Shown: positions 6,724-14,926 of the stretch, piece by piece
How positions within the stretch are numbered: position 1 is the first letter of the stretch
Layout: each line of letters starts with the position of its first letter
NCBI GenBank assembly: GCA_934394815.1
Contig: CAKRRD010000041.1
Coordinates: forward strand, 1-28,664
DNA length: 28,664 nt
From: an uncultured Acetatifactor sp.
Lineage (GTDB): Bacteria > Bacillota > Clostridia > Lachnospirales > Lachnospiraceae
Direction: 5' to 3'
Notes under the pieces: model-generated
Told to the model about the DNA's origin: nothing
What the model saw: only the letters and a program-made list of their open reading frames with translations
Databases searched by the model: none
Made by a program: the position numbers and the translations under genes

Positions 6724-7647
6724 CTACTGTTCCAAAGTCGTTACATAATCCAGATTCCGTTCAAATGTGGAATTACTGAAAGTAGAAGGTACTTCTCCGT
6801 TGACCAGGATCTGTACTTTATTGATATTATCCAGTTCAGCCAGTGAATTCACGATGGAATAGACCGCCACTTCCGTGGAGACATTATTCACCACGGTCAG
6901 GAAACTGGAATCCAGATTCACATAACAGATGCCGTCCTTGGTCAGAATATTGATGATCTTCGTCTCCGGATTGATCACCGGATACAGACCCTCGATCTGT
7001 CCACTGGGTCCCGCGATCAGCTCCTCCACCACGAACCGCTCCAGAGGCGTATTGGTGGAATAATGCTTTTCTCTATAGGCCGCGATCAACTTATCCCCGT
7101 CTGCATTGGCAAAATACAGTTTTACCTTCACCAGTTCGTAAGTATTGATTTCGTTGCCGTCATTGTTGATGAACTGATCGGCATTCATCCACCCCACCAG
7201 TTCTCCGGCATTATCATATAACTGACCGCCTTCCACAGTAATCCCCACATATTTCACATATGACAGCTGTGTAAGGGTTCTTACGATAGCCGCCCGCACC
7301 AGTACTTCCGTGGTAGGAGACAGTTCGGAATACGCCTTATCCACATCGATCAGAAGCTTCCCGTCTTCCACTTCATAATCTCTGACCTGAAATCCCATAT
7401 CCAACGGTGCTTTGTACTCCAGCTTTTCCGGAGTGGTAGAGAGATATTTCATAGTCTCGTCCAGCTGTTCCTCCGGTGTTTTGGTATCCAGATACTGGTC
7501 ATGCACTTCGACCTTCGTCTCTGCCGTGTTGACATAATACATGGAAATCTTTTTTCCGGTCTGTGGCTGCGTTGTACCACATCCGGCCAATGTTGCCAAC
7601 AGTGCGAACAACATGCCTGCCAAAATATATTTCTTACTTTTTTTCAT
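6724..7647 (-). CDS. GerMN-domain lipoprotein
   Basis: A 307-residue surface lipoprotein. The signal peptide is KKSKKYILAGMLFALLATLAGC, with lipobox LAGC and Cys23 as the lipid-modified residue. Two GerMN/sporulation-type domains follow: about 35-155 (DGKLLIDVDKAYSELSPTTEVLVRAAIVRTLTQL) and about 165-295 (LERFVVEELIAGPSGQIEGLYPVINPETKI, then CYVNLDSSFL). GerMN domains are found in the germination protein GerM and other envelope lipoproteins, often next to peptidoglycan proteins. It lies 31 bp after the kinase and 99 bp before comEC (first ATG used). In Bacillus the walRK kinase is followed by the membrane regulators YycH and YycI; this lipoprotein holds that position, so an accessory role in sensing is possible (inference). 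A GTG at 7665 is an alternative start; neither has a strong binding site. Confidence 0.85.
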   Translation of the reverse strand: MKKSKKYILAGMLFALLATLAGCGTTQPQTGKKISMYYVNTAETKVEVHDQYLDTKTPEEQLDETMKYLSTTPEKLEYKAPLDMGFQVRDYEVEDGKLLIDVDKAYSELSPTTEVLVRAAIVRTLTQLSYVKYVGITVEGGQLYDNAGELVGWMNADQFINNDGNEINTYELVKVKLYFANADGDKLIAAYREKHYSTNTPLERFVVEELIAGPSGQIEGLYPVINPETKIINILTKDGICYVNLDSSFLTVVNNVSTEVAVYSIVNSLAELDNINKVQILVNGEVPSTFSNSTFERNLDYVTTLEQ

Positions 7648-7678
7648 AGTTACCCAGTCTTTCACAAAACATTTTCGC

Positions 7679-9202
7679 TTAAGAAGCGATATAGGTCAGA
7701 GGAATCTTCACCAGGAAACAGGAGCCCTGTCCCTCGGTACTGGTCACTGTAAGAGATCCCTTGTGCATCAGGACGGCACTCTTGGTGATGGCCAGTCCCA
7801 GTCCTGTTCCACCGATCTCTCTGGAATGTGACTTGTCCACACGGTAGAATCGCTCGCAGATATGAGCCAGTGCCTCCTCCGGGATACCGATTCCGGAGTC
7901 GCTGACTTCAAAAGTGAAATACTGATGATCCGCATCCAGTACCACCTTCACCCAGCCGTGATCCTTATTGTATTTGATGGCATTTTCCACCAGATTCGTC
8001 ATAATCAGGGTTATCTTGACCTCGTCCACCTCTGCCACTACGGGACGTACGCTTTCAAATACCACTTCCACATCCTTTTTCCGGGCAATGGGGCGCAGGC
8101 GCTTTAAAATAAGCTCCGTCAGATCATTGATATTGAGCGATACAATGTTCAGATCCTGTACCTTTTTGTCCATTTTCACCAGCGCCAGCAGATCCGTGAT
8201 GATCTGGTTCTCTCTGTCGATCTCGGAAGCGATATCTTCCATGAATTCCCGGTACAGCTCCGCCGGTGCATCCTCCTGCGCTAACAGGGAATCCGCCAGA
8301 ACCTTGATGGAGGTCATGGGAGTCTTCAACTCATGGGACACATTTGCCACGAATTCCTGCCTCGAATCATCCAATGTCTTCATTCGCTTCAACAGCTGGT
8401 TAAATGCATCTACGATATGTACCGTCTCCACGTAATCCGGCACGGAGATCGTCTCATCACTGAAGCCTTCCTTCACCGCATTGATGGCCTGCGTAACTCT
8501 GTTGAATGGCCTCGTCAGAGCTCTGGATAATATGATAGCCAGCGCCAGGATTGCCACAATCATGATCACTTCCAGTATATAGGCCTTGCGGTTCAGCACC
8601 TCTTTGGCATTTACGATACTGTCATTGGAAATGCTGGTCAGCATGACACCGCGGATTGCATCCGGATTCCGCTTTCCGTTCTCGTCCGTGGTATTTGCCG
8701 TGGTGTCCATAATAGGGGTGGTCATCTCTATATAGCCGTGCTCCGGGTCATAATGGGAAATATTTTCTCCCTGAAAACACTTGATGACCTCTTCGGAAAT
8801 GATCGTCTTTCCCTCGCTGATGCCGTAGGTATCTTTCTCTACCTTGAAGTTCTTGTTAATGATCATAACGCGGCCTTCGTACAGATTGGACAGCATCTCC
8901 AGTTCCGCATTGATGACTTCTCTGGAATTGCCGGTATCCTCTCTGACGCCATGGCTGCTCAGATAATTATTGCTGACCAGATGGTTGGCCAGGATCATCA
9001 ATTGATTCTGTACCACCGTGATCCGCCGTTCCACCGACAAATCCTCATAGTTGCTCACAATACCGTGGCGCATGGCAATACAGGGCACCAGACCGCTCAC
9101 CAGTATCAAAAGGAAGATCCTCACCTGCAGACTTCGAAGCGCGATCATGTTCTCCAGCTTTTCCCATATAGTTGCAAAACGTTCTTTATTCCATTTTTTC
9201 AC
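7679..9202 (-). CDS. HAMP-containing sensor histidine kinase, WalK-like
   Basis: A 507-residue membrane histidine kinase partnered with the regulator 25 bp upstream. Membrane helices are at about 27-47 and 207-227 and flank a roughly 160-residue outside domain. A HAMP linker (about 228-280) is followed by the HisKA phosphoacceptor ANVSHELKTPMTS with His290, then the ATPase with N box NLVENAIKYNKDHG, G1 DSGIGIP, F box ERFYRVD and G2 GGTGLGLAI. All catalytic elements look intact. Unlike Bacillus WalK there is no clear PAS domain between HAMP and HisKA. The WalK-like label rests on the partner regulator; the stimulus is unknown, possibly cell-wall state. It belongs to the comEA-led operon. Confidence 0.9.
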   Translation of the reverse strand: MKKWNKERFATIWEKLENMIALRSLQVRIFLLILVSGLVPCIAMRHGIVSNYEDLSVERRITVVQNQLMILANHLVSNNYLSSHGVREDTGNSREVINAELEMLSNLYEGRVMIINKNFKVEKDTYGISEGKTIISEEVIKCFQGENISHYDPEHGYIEMTTPIMDTTANTTDENGKRNPDAIRGVMLTSISNDSIVNAKEVLNRKAYILEVIMIVAILALAIILSRALTRPFNRVTQAINAVKEGFSDETISVPDYVETVHIVDAFNQLLKRMKTLDDSRQEFVANVSHELKTPMTSIKVLADSLLAQEDAPAELYREFMEDIASEIDRENQIITDLLALVKMDKKVQDLNIVSLNINDLTELILKRLRPIARKKDVEVVFESVRPVVAEVDEVKITLIMTNLVENAIKYNKDHGWVKVVLDADHQYFTFEVSDSGIGIPEEALAHICERFYRVDKSHSREIGGTGLGLAITKSAVLMHKGSLTVTSTEGQGSCFLVKIPLTYIAS

Positions 9203-9227
9203 AGTATAAAAACCTCAGTTTTGAGTC

Positions 9228-9923
9228 TCACTTATTATTAAAGTAGTACCCAACGCCCCATTTCGTATGCACATATCTGGGCTCGCTGGGATTCGCCTCG
9301 ATCTTCTCACGCAGTCTCCGGATATGGACATCCACCGTGCGCACATCTCCGGGGTAGTCCGTACCCCATACCAGCTTCAACAGATTCTCCCTGCTGTACA
9401 CCTTGTCGGGATTCAGCATCAGAAGTTCCAGCACTTCGAATTCCTTGGCCGTCAGTCCGATCTCCCGCCCCTGAATATAGGCTCTTCTGCCATCACGATC
9501 CAGCTTCATGTCGCCGCTTTCCAGAATACCGGAATTTTCCGTCGTTCCCTTCTTCGGCTCCATACGGCGGAAAATGGCTTTGATCCTGGCCTTCACTTCC
9601 AGGATGTTAAAGGGCTTCGTTATGTAATCGTCCGCGCCGTATTCCAGCCCCAAGATTTTATCCATATCATCGCCTTTGGCAGTCAGCATGATCACCGGCA
9701 CATTGGAAAATTCACGGATCTGCTGGCAGACCTCAAATCCGGTCAGCTTCGGCAACATGACATCCAGCAATATGATGTCATATTCCTTGTTATGCGCCAT
9801 CTGTAATGCTTCCTCACCGTCATAGGCACAATCCACTTCCATATTGTCCTGTTCCAGGCTGAAACGGATTCCTTTCACGATCAGCTTTTCATCATCCACT
9901 ACCAGCACTTTCCTGCCTGCCAT
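9228..9923 (-). CDS. OmpR/PhoB-type response regulator, WalR-like
   Basis: A 231-residue DNA-binding regulator. The receiver domain (1-120) has the acidic pair Asp10-Asp11, phospho-acceptor Asp54 in ILLDVMLP, and Lys103 in ITKPF. The winged-helix domain (about 135-231) contains LTAKEFEVLELLMLNPDKVYSR and ends with the pattern DVRTVDVHIRRLREKIE, RYVHTKWGVGYYF. This tail closely follows WalR/YycF (from memory, DVRTVDVTVRRLREKIE ... RGVGYY), so it is probably the essential cell-envelope regulator or a close paralogue. The kinase gene follows 25 bp later and comEA ends 54 bp before. An AAGGAAG/GAGG region precedes the ATG. Family firm; WalR identity moderately likely. Confidence 0.9.
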   Translation of the reverse strand: MAGRKVLVVDDEKLIVKGIRFSLEQDNMEVDCAYDGEEALQMAHNKEYDIILLDVMLPKLTGFEVCQQIREFSNVPVIMLTAKGDDMDKILGLEYGADDYITKPFNILEVKARIKAIFRRMEPKKGTTENSGILESGDMKLDRDGRRAYIQGREIGLTAKEFEVLELLMLNPDKVYSRENLLKLVWGTDYPGDVRTVDVHIRRLREKIEANPSEPRYVHTKWGVGYYFNNK

Positions 9924-9977
9924 CTTCCTTAACCTCTCTGTCCCTTACTTTTCTCTTCACGATCCCGGCATAAGCCT

Positions 9978-10628
9978 TTATTGTACCGTTATCTTATCAC
10001 ACAATTTGTCGTACGCATTCTGTTTGATCCCGGATACCTTCATAATGTCTTCCTTCGTCTGAAAAGCTCCGTTCTTCTCCCGGTAACGCACAATATCCGC
10101 AGCCCGGGACGTTCCGATTCCCGGCAGCGCACATAATTCCTCCGCGGATGCCGTATTAATATTCACAAGACCTTCTTCCGCCGCCTTCACAACAGCCTCC
10201 AGTGCCCCCGCTTCCTCTGCTGTTGGAAAATACAGCTTCTGGCCATCCGTCACCGTCTCCGCCAGATTCACATAAAAAAGATCCGCCTCCGCGGTCATGC
10301 CTCCTGCCAGCCGCAGGGCTTCCTCCGCTCTGCTGCCCTCCGGCACCTCCACAACGCCGGGATCCCGCACTGCACCGCAGACATAGACATACACCATGTG
10401 AGGATCGTCCTCTGTCGTCTCCGGCAGCATCGTCGTACCGGGAGTGATCTCCGCGTCCTGTTCTGCATTTTCCAGTGTGGTCAGTTCCGTTGCCACATCT
10501 TCCCCGGAGGGGATCAGCACCATGGCCTCATCCTTTCCGGCGCAGCCGGCCAGAAACATGACCAGACAGAAAAACATTCCGATTTGACCCGCGTATTTTC
10601 TTTTTAAAAAAGTTGTTAAAAACATCAT
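9978..10628 (-). CDS. comEA: ComEA-like helix-hairpin-helix DNA-binding lipoprotein
   Basis: A 216-residue envelope protein that would bind incoming double-stranded DNA for the ComEC channel. It shows a hydrophobic N-terminal segment with lipobox-like FLAGC (Cys29), an acidic/Thr-rich linker, an SLBB domain at about 79-136 (VYVCGAVRDPGVVEVPEGSR), and a C-terminal helix-hairpin-helix pair at about 153-216 (VNINTASAEELCALPGIG and FQTKEDIMKVSGI). ComEA proteins normally have an uncleaved membrane anchor, so the lipobox is unusual. ATG 10628 is chosen because AAGGGGAC lies just upstream; an ATG at 10700 would overlap the promoter. First gene of the operon, with comEC as last. Confidence 0.9.
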   Translation of the reverse strand: MMFLTTFLKRKYAGQIGMFFCLVMFLAGCAGKDEAMVLIPSGEDVATELTTLENAEQDAEITPGTTMLPETTEDDPHMVYVYVCGAVRDPGVVEVPEGSRAEEALRLAGGMTAEADLFYVNLAETVTDGQKLYFPTAEEAGALEAVVKAAEEGLVNINTASAEELCALPGIGTSRAADIVRYREKNGAFQTKEDIMKVSGIKQNAYDKLCDKITVQ

Positions 10629-10698
10629 AGTCCCCTTTCCATTTCTCTGATTTCGCCACAAAATTTCAGGGGATTGCCTCTCTATGCTGTTAACTTTC

Positions 10699-10727
10699 AT
10701 TGTACTGGAATCACGCGGAATTTACAA
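10699..10727 (-). promoter_or_regulatory. Vegetative-type promoter for the comEA operon
   Basis: Minus strand: -35 TTGTAA (10722-10727), a 17-bp spacer, then -10 TACAAT (10699-10704). This is a close sigma-A/sigma-70 match about 70 bp before the preferred comEA start. The -10 box overlaps the upstream ATG at 10700, which argues against that ATG as translation start. Confidence 0.7.
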
Positions 10728-10740
10728 GCCGTTTTCGCAT

Positions 10741-10764
10741 TTGTGATAACTATTGTGATAACTA
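10741..10764. repeat. 12-bp direct repeat upstream of the comEA promoter
   Basis: Two perfect copies of TTGTGATAACTA lie side by side, starting 14 bp upstream of the -35 box. Paired direct repeats about one helical turn apart at this place are typical of OmpR-family regulator sites. Because the operon encodes such a regulator, self-control is possible, but the motif does not obviously match the WalR consensus (TGT-A-A/T-A/T-A/T-N5-TGT). Inference only. Confidence 0.5.
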
Positions 10765-10811
10765 TTCAGAGCCCCGTTCGCGAAATTGTCTCTATGGAGG
10801 ATCGTCCGAAA

Positions 10812-11243
10812 TCATTTCCACTTGAAAATCACGATTCCCGCAATCGCCACCGCCATGCCGATAGCTTTCCGCCACTCCCAGGACTGCTTCTCCACACCGA
10901 ACCATCCAAACAACTCGATAATATAGGCTACCGCCAACTGGGCGATGACAATGAGCATTACCGCCTTAGCCGGTCCCAGGGCATCCATGCTGCGGATCAC
11001 AGTGTAAGTGATAAAGGCACCGATAGCTCCGCCCAGAAGCATATATTTCGGCTCCACCTGCATTATCCTCAGAAAGGAGGTCCGCTCTGTACACAGCCAT
11101 GCTCCCAGACATACCAGCAGTGCCGTGAACTGCACAAATGCACTGGCAGTCCAGATGCCGGTGGATTTCGTCACCTGGGTATTGAACACTCCCTGAATGC
11201 TCATCAGTGTTCCGGACAATAAAGCAATCAAAAAACCGATCAT
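10812..11243 (-). CDS. YdcZ-type (DUF606) DMT-family membrane protein
   Basis: A 143-residue protein with about five membrane helices (for example MIGFLIALLSGTLMSIQGVFNTQVTKSTG and AKAVMLIVIAQLAVAYIIELFGWFG). It matches the half-size YdcZ branch of the drug/metabolite transporter superfamily. Members usually work as pairs or dimers; the substrate is unknown, and only one copy is present here. The ending WRKAIGMAVAIAGIVIFKWK is typical. AAAGGTGG precedes the start. It lies 78 bp after the solute-binding protein gene on the same strand and may be co-transcribed with it. Confidence 0.85.
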   Translation of the reverse strand: MIGFLIALLSGTLMSIQGVFNTQVTKSTGIWTASAFVQFTALLVCLGAWLCTERTSFLRIMQVEPKYMLLGGAIGAFITYTVIRSMDALGPAKAVMLIVIAQLAVAYIIELFGWFGVEKQSWEWRKAIGMAVAIAGIVIFKWK

Positions 11244-11321
11244 AGGATTCTACCACCTTTTCTTTTTAGTAGTAGTCTATCCTGTGACCGGTCCGTTCAT
11301 TCATATTTTATTGCAGTGGTT

Positions 11322-12773
11322 CTAGTTCTCTGTGATTCCCACCTGCTGTTCTATCGTAGCAGCCAGCTGCTCCACCAGTGTGGTCACATCCGCACCGTTC
11401 CATACCTTGGAAAACAGCACTTCCAGCTGCATCCAGAAATTCCCGGTCTCCAGCATCTTCGGCAGGGACACACTGTCCGCATACTCATCCGCGAAGATCA
11501 TAAGCGCTCCGTTGTCCGCATTCTCCGCAGCATGAAGGCTTGCGGGCATTTTGCCGGACCGCTCGTACAGCCCGTCCGCATAGCCTTCTGCGAGATAGGC
11601 TGCAAAACAATCCGCCAGTTCTTTGTGCTCTGAATAACCATTGATGACCGCTGCTCCCGTAACAGACAAAGATCTGCTCTGCAGTTCGTCACTGGCATCC
11701 GGCATCCGGGCAATTCCGTAGTTGAACGCCAGACTTCCGTCCGCCCTGGCCTCTTCCAGACGTTTCACCACATCCGTGGTTCCGATGGTAAACATGGTCT
11801 TGCCATCAATAAAGTCCTGGATCACGGAATCATAGGTCACTGTATCGGACTCGATGAAGAAGAACTGGTTCAGTGCCTTGTATACCTCCAGACACTGTAT
11901 AGTCTCAGGGTTGTTGATATCAATATCATTTCTGTCATCCCCGGGATCGCCACCCACGATCATGTAGTTCCCCACGATCCAGTAGTTGTAGAAAATGTTG
12001 TTCACATCCCATTTCATGACACCTTCCACACCTTCCGGTGCATCGAAGGTATCCGCGATGTTCAGCAGATCATCCACCGTGGAGGGAAGTGCCTCTGCAA
12101 AATACTGCTCCGCCAGCGCATTTACCGCTGCCTCGTCCGCGGTGGTCTGCTCCGTGTTCCGGTCTTCCGGAAGGGAATCCTCCTCGATGATCTCTTCTCC
12201 TTCCCCTATGGGTTCCTCATTATCACTGCCACCCGTCAGTTCTTTTTCCGCCTGCTGGACCGCCCATGTCCGTAGATAATCCTCATTGTATACTAGCGCG
12301 CTGGTATCAAAATAGACCGGGTAGCCGATCAGCTTGTGATCATAGGTTACCGCAGACAACGCTGCCTGGGAAAAATGCTCCGCATTGCAGATTCCAACCG
12401 TATCCGGTACCTGCACTGCCAGTCCGGCCAGATACGCTTTTTCCAGGGAATCACTGCTTAGCAGATACACATCCGGAATCTGATTGGAATGCAGGGTCTC
12501 CTGATTAACAGCCTCCAGATATTCACTGTCCGAAGTAAGCACCGGAATCACACGAACCCCTTTATTCTGCTCTCCGAAGGACACTGCCGCTGCATTCACA
12601 TATCCGGACAAAGCTTCATCGGAATACCAGCAGTAGATGGTCTCCTTTGCACGAAACAGCTGCAGGCCGCTGCTCTCTGCCGTCCGGCTCATCTCCTGCG
12701 TACTTCCGTAAACAGCTGCAGCAGCCATGGCGATCACAGCTGCTGTAGCAATAATTCTTTTTTTCAAAAACAT
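11322..12773 (-). CDS. Orphan extracellular solute-binding protein (ABC family 1-like)
   Basis: A 483-residue exported binding protein. The N-terminus (KKRIIATAAVIAMAAAAVYG) is a signal or anchor segment without a lipobox Cys, unlike most Firmicute binding proteins. The mature part follows the sugar-type family 1 fold: IYCWYSDEALSGYVNAAAVSF, then IPDVYLLSSDSLEKAYLAGL, GYPVYFDTSALVYN, a hinge region, and MFTIGTTDVVKRL. An acidic insertion at about 180-215 (EEPIGEGEEIIEEDSLPE) interrupts it. No permease or ATPase gene is nearby. It starts 15 bp after argD, so it appears to be in the arginine operon; a link to arginine or its precursors is only a guess. GAGG upstream of the ATG is rather far away (11 nt). 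Confidence 0.75.
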   Translation of the reverse strand: MFLKKRIIATAAVIAMAAAAVYGSTQEMSRTAESSGLQLFRAKETIYCWYSDEALSGYVNAAAVSFGEQNKGVRVIPVLTSDSEYLEAVNQETLHSNQIPDVYLLSSDSLEKAYLAGLAVQVPDTVGICNAEHFSQAALSAVTYDHKLIGYPVYFDTSALVYNEDYLRTWAVQQAEKELTGGSDNEEPIGEGEEIIEEDSLPEDRNTEQTTADEAAVNALAEQYFAEALPSTVDDLLNIADTFDAPEGVEGVMKWDVNNIFYNYWIVGNYMIVGGDPGDDRNDIDINNPETIQCLEVYKALNQFFFIESDTVTYDSVIQDFIDGKTMFTIGTTDVVKRLEEARADGSLAFNYGIARMPDASDELQSRSLSVTGAAVINGYSEHKELADCFAAYLAEGYADGLYERSGKMPASLHAAENADNGALMIFADEYADSVSLPKMLETGNFWMQLEVLFSKVWNGADVTTLVEQLAATIEQQVGITEN

Positions 12774-12788
12774 ATTAAACTAAACCTC

Positions 12789-13982
12789 TTATTCGATACA
12801 GGTGTCCAAAACAGCAATCATTTCGTCCACATTTTCTCTGGTGATCACGAGAGGCGGTACAAAACGGATAATATCCGCACCGGCATTGATCAGGATTAAT
12901 CCCTTCTCCAATGCTCTGTTAATGATGTCTCCTACCGGATGGTCAAATACCAGTCCCTGCATCAGTCCCACACCACGGCGTTCCCTGATACAGTCGTACT
13001 TGTCTGCCAGTTCATTCAGGCGCTGTTCCAGATAGGGTGCTACCTCTCTCACATGTTCTATTATATGGTCCTCTTCGAATAAATCAAGCACTTTTTCCAC
13101 AGCCGCGCAGGCTAAGGGATTGCCACCGTATGTGGTTCCGTGGTCTCCGGCCGTCAGGGAATGTTGTGCCACCTTCTCCGTCATCATAAATGCACCTACC
13201 GGCACGCCGCAGCCCAGTGCTTTGGCAGAAGTCATGATATCCGGCTTTACACCGTAACGCTGCCATGCATACATATAACCGGTACGTCCCATACCACACT
13301 GGATTTCATCTAAGATCAACAGGATATCCCGCTCATCGCACAGATCCCGCACCTGTTTCAAAAATTCTTCGGTGGCAGGACGCAGTCCGCCTTCGCCCTG
13401 TACGGTTTCCATGATAATGGCACAGGTTTTATCCGTCACCTGATCCAACACGCTCTGGAAATCGTTCAGCTCCGCAAATTTAATGTGGCCGATCATGGGT
13501 TCAAACGGCTCACGATACTTGGGGTTGCCCGTTACCGACAAAGCCCCCATGGTTCTGCCATGGAAGGAATGATTCATGGCAATGATCTCATGGTCGGTAC
13601 AGCCATCCTTCAGATAGGCATATTTTCTGGCTGCCTTGATGGCACCTTCCACCGCTTCCGCACCGGAATTGGTGAAAAAGACACGATCCATGCCGGATAC
13701 CTTTTTGATCTTGCGTGCCGCTTCGATGGCGGGCACATTGTAATAATAATTGGAAGTATGGATCACCTTGTCGATCTGTGCCTTCAGTGCATCGTTATAG
13801 GACTTGTTCTGATAGCCCAGCGCAAAGACAGCGATTCCCGCTACAAAGTCCAGATATCTTTTTCCATCGGTATCATACAGATGCACACCCTCGCCCTTGT
13901 CTAAAACAATCTGATACCGGTTATAGGTGTGCAGCAGATCCTCTTCCGCTTCTGCAATATATTCTTTCATGGTGTCGCTCAT
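12789..13982 (-). CDS. argD: Acetylornithine aminotransferase
   Basis: A PLP enzyme converting N-acetylglutamate 5-semialdehyde plus glutamate to N2-acetylornithine in arginine synthesis. 397 residues, standard length. Landmarks are [20 protein letters not shown], the [16 protein letters not shown] block, [12 protein letters not shown] with the PLP-ring Asp, and the Schiff-base Lys254 in [11 protein letters not shown]. The start at 13982 has AGGAGG 9 nt upstream and lies one base after the argB stop, implying translational coupling. A longer frame from 14087 overlaps argB and has no binding site. Assignment is firm from motif plus operon. Confidence 0.96.
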   Translation of the reverse strand: MSDTMKEYIAEAEEDLLHTYNRYQIVLDKGEGVHLYDTDGKRYLDFVAGIAVFALGYQNKSYNDALKAQIDKVIHTSNYYYNVPAIEAARKIKKVSGMDRVFFTNSGAEAVEGAIKAARKYAYLKDGCTDHEIIAMNHSFHGRTMGALSVTGNPKYREPFEPMIGHIKFAELNDFQSVLDQVTDKTCAIIMETVQGEGGLRPATEEFLKQVRDLCDERDILLILDEIQCGMGRTGYMYAWQRYGVKPDIMTSAKALGCGVPVGAFMMTEKVAQHSLTAGDHGTTYGGNPLACAAVEKVLDLFEEDHIIEHVREVAPYLEQRLNELADKYDCIRERRGVGLMQGLVFDHPVGDIINRALEKGLILINAGADIIRFVPPLVITRENVDEMIAVLDTCIE

Positions 13983-13983
13983 T

Positions 13984-14868
13984 TTATTTTTCCTCCTCAT
14001 CGGATACGATCGCGGTTCCGATACCCTGATTGGTGAAGATCTCCAGCAACAGACAATGTGCCAGACGTCCGTCCAGAATATGTACACGGTTTACTCCGTT
14101 ACGGATCGCGGAAGTACAGTTGTTCAGCTTCGGCAGCATGCCGCCGCCGATATAACCGTCGTGGATCAGGCTCTCTGCCTCGGAGGCTGTCAGTCTGGAA
14201 ATAAAGGTGGACTTGTCGTTGATGTCCTTGTACAATCCCTCAATATCTGTCAGGAATGCCAGTTTCTCCGCATGTACTGCCTTCGCAATAGCGCAGGCAG
14301 CATCATCTGCATTGATATTGTAAGTGTGATAATCCTTGTCCAGTCCGATGGGCGCGATGATAGGCAGATAATCTTTCTCCAGCATATCGAAGAGGATATC
14401 GGGATTCACGCCGGTGATTTCTCCTACATAACCGATGTCCTGACCGTCGGAATATTTCTTCTCTACCTGCAGCAGTCCGCCGTCCTTGCCGCTGACGCCC
14501 ACTGCCTTGACTCCCAGTTCTTCCACCATGGTCACAAGGCTCTTATTCACCTTGTTCAGTACCATTTCCGCGATCTCCATGGTCTCCTCATCAGTGACAC
14601 GCAGGCCGTTGACGAACTTCGCTTCTTTGCCGACCTTGCCGACCCAGCGGCTGATCTCCTTGCCGCCGCCGTGAACGATGATGGGCTTGAAACCTACCAG
14701 CTTCAACAGTGTTACGTCCTTAATGACGTTTTTCTGCAGTTCTTCGTTGCTCATGGCGCTGCCGCCGTATTTTACCACGATGATCTTACGGTTGAATTTC
14801 TGTATGTAAGGAAGCGCCTCGATCAGCACTTCAGCTTTTTTCATTACCTGTTCCATATCTTTTTCCAT
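13984..14868 (-). CDS. argB: Acetylglutamate kinase
   Basis: Phosphorylates N-acetylglutamate with ATP, the second step of arginine synthesis. 294 residues of the amino-acid kinase fold: [11 protein letters not shown] (residues 29-39), [12 protein letters not shown], and the ending [16 protein letters not shown]. The extra N-terminal helix ([22 protein letters not shown]) and the C-terminal GIGT signature are those of hexameric, arginine-inhibited enzymes, so feedback inhibition by arginine is expected (family knowledge). The start has GAGG 6 nt upstream. argJ ends 58 bp before it and argD starts right after. Confidence 0.96.
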   Translation of the reverse strand: MEKDMEQVMKKAEVLIEALPYIQKFNRKIIVVKYGGSAMSNEELQKNVIKDVTLLKLVGFKPIIVHGGGKEISRWVGKVGKEAKFVNGLRVTDEETMEIAEMVLNKVNKSLVTMVEELGVKAVGVSGKDGGLLQVEKKYSDGQDIGYVGEITGVNPDILFDMLEKDYLPIIAPIGLDKDYHTYNINADDAACAIAKAVHAEKLAFLTDIEGLYKDINDKSTFISRLTASEAESLIHDGYIGGGMLPKLNNCTSAIRNGVNRVHILDGRLAHCLLLEIFTNQGIGTAIVSDEEEK

Positions 14869-14926
14869 TTTATCCTCATTTCCGCAGATGCAGGGATCCG
14901 CCTGTCATTTTTCTTCCGATACTGTT

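Noticed and set aside
13983..14087. Longer argD start at 14087
   Set aside because: It would overlap argB by over 100 bp, and the AGGAGG site clearly serves ATG 13982.
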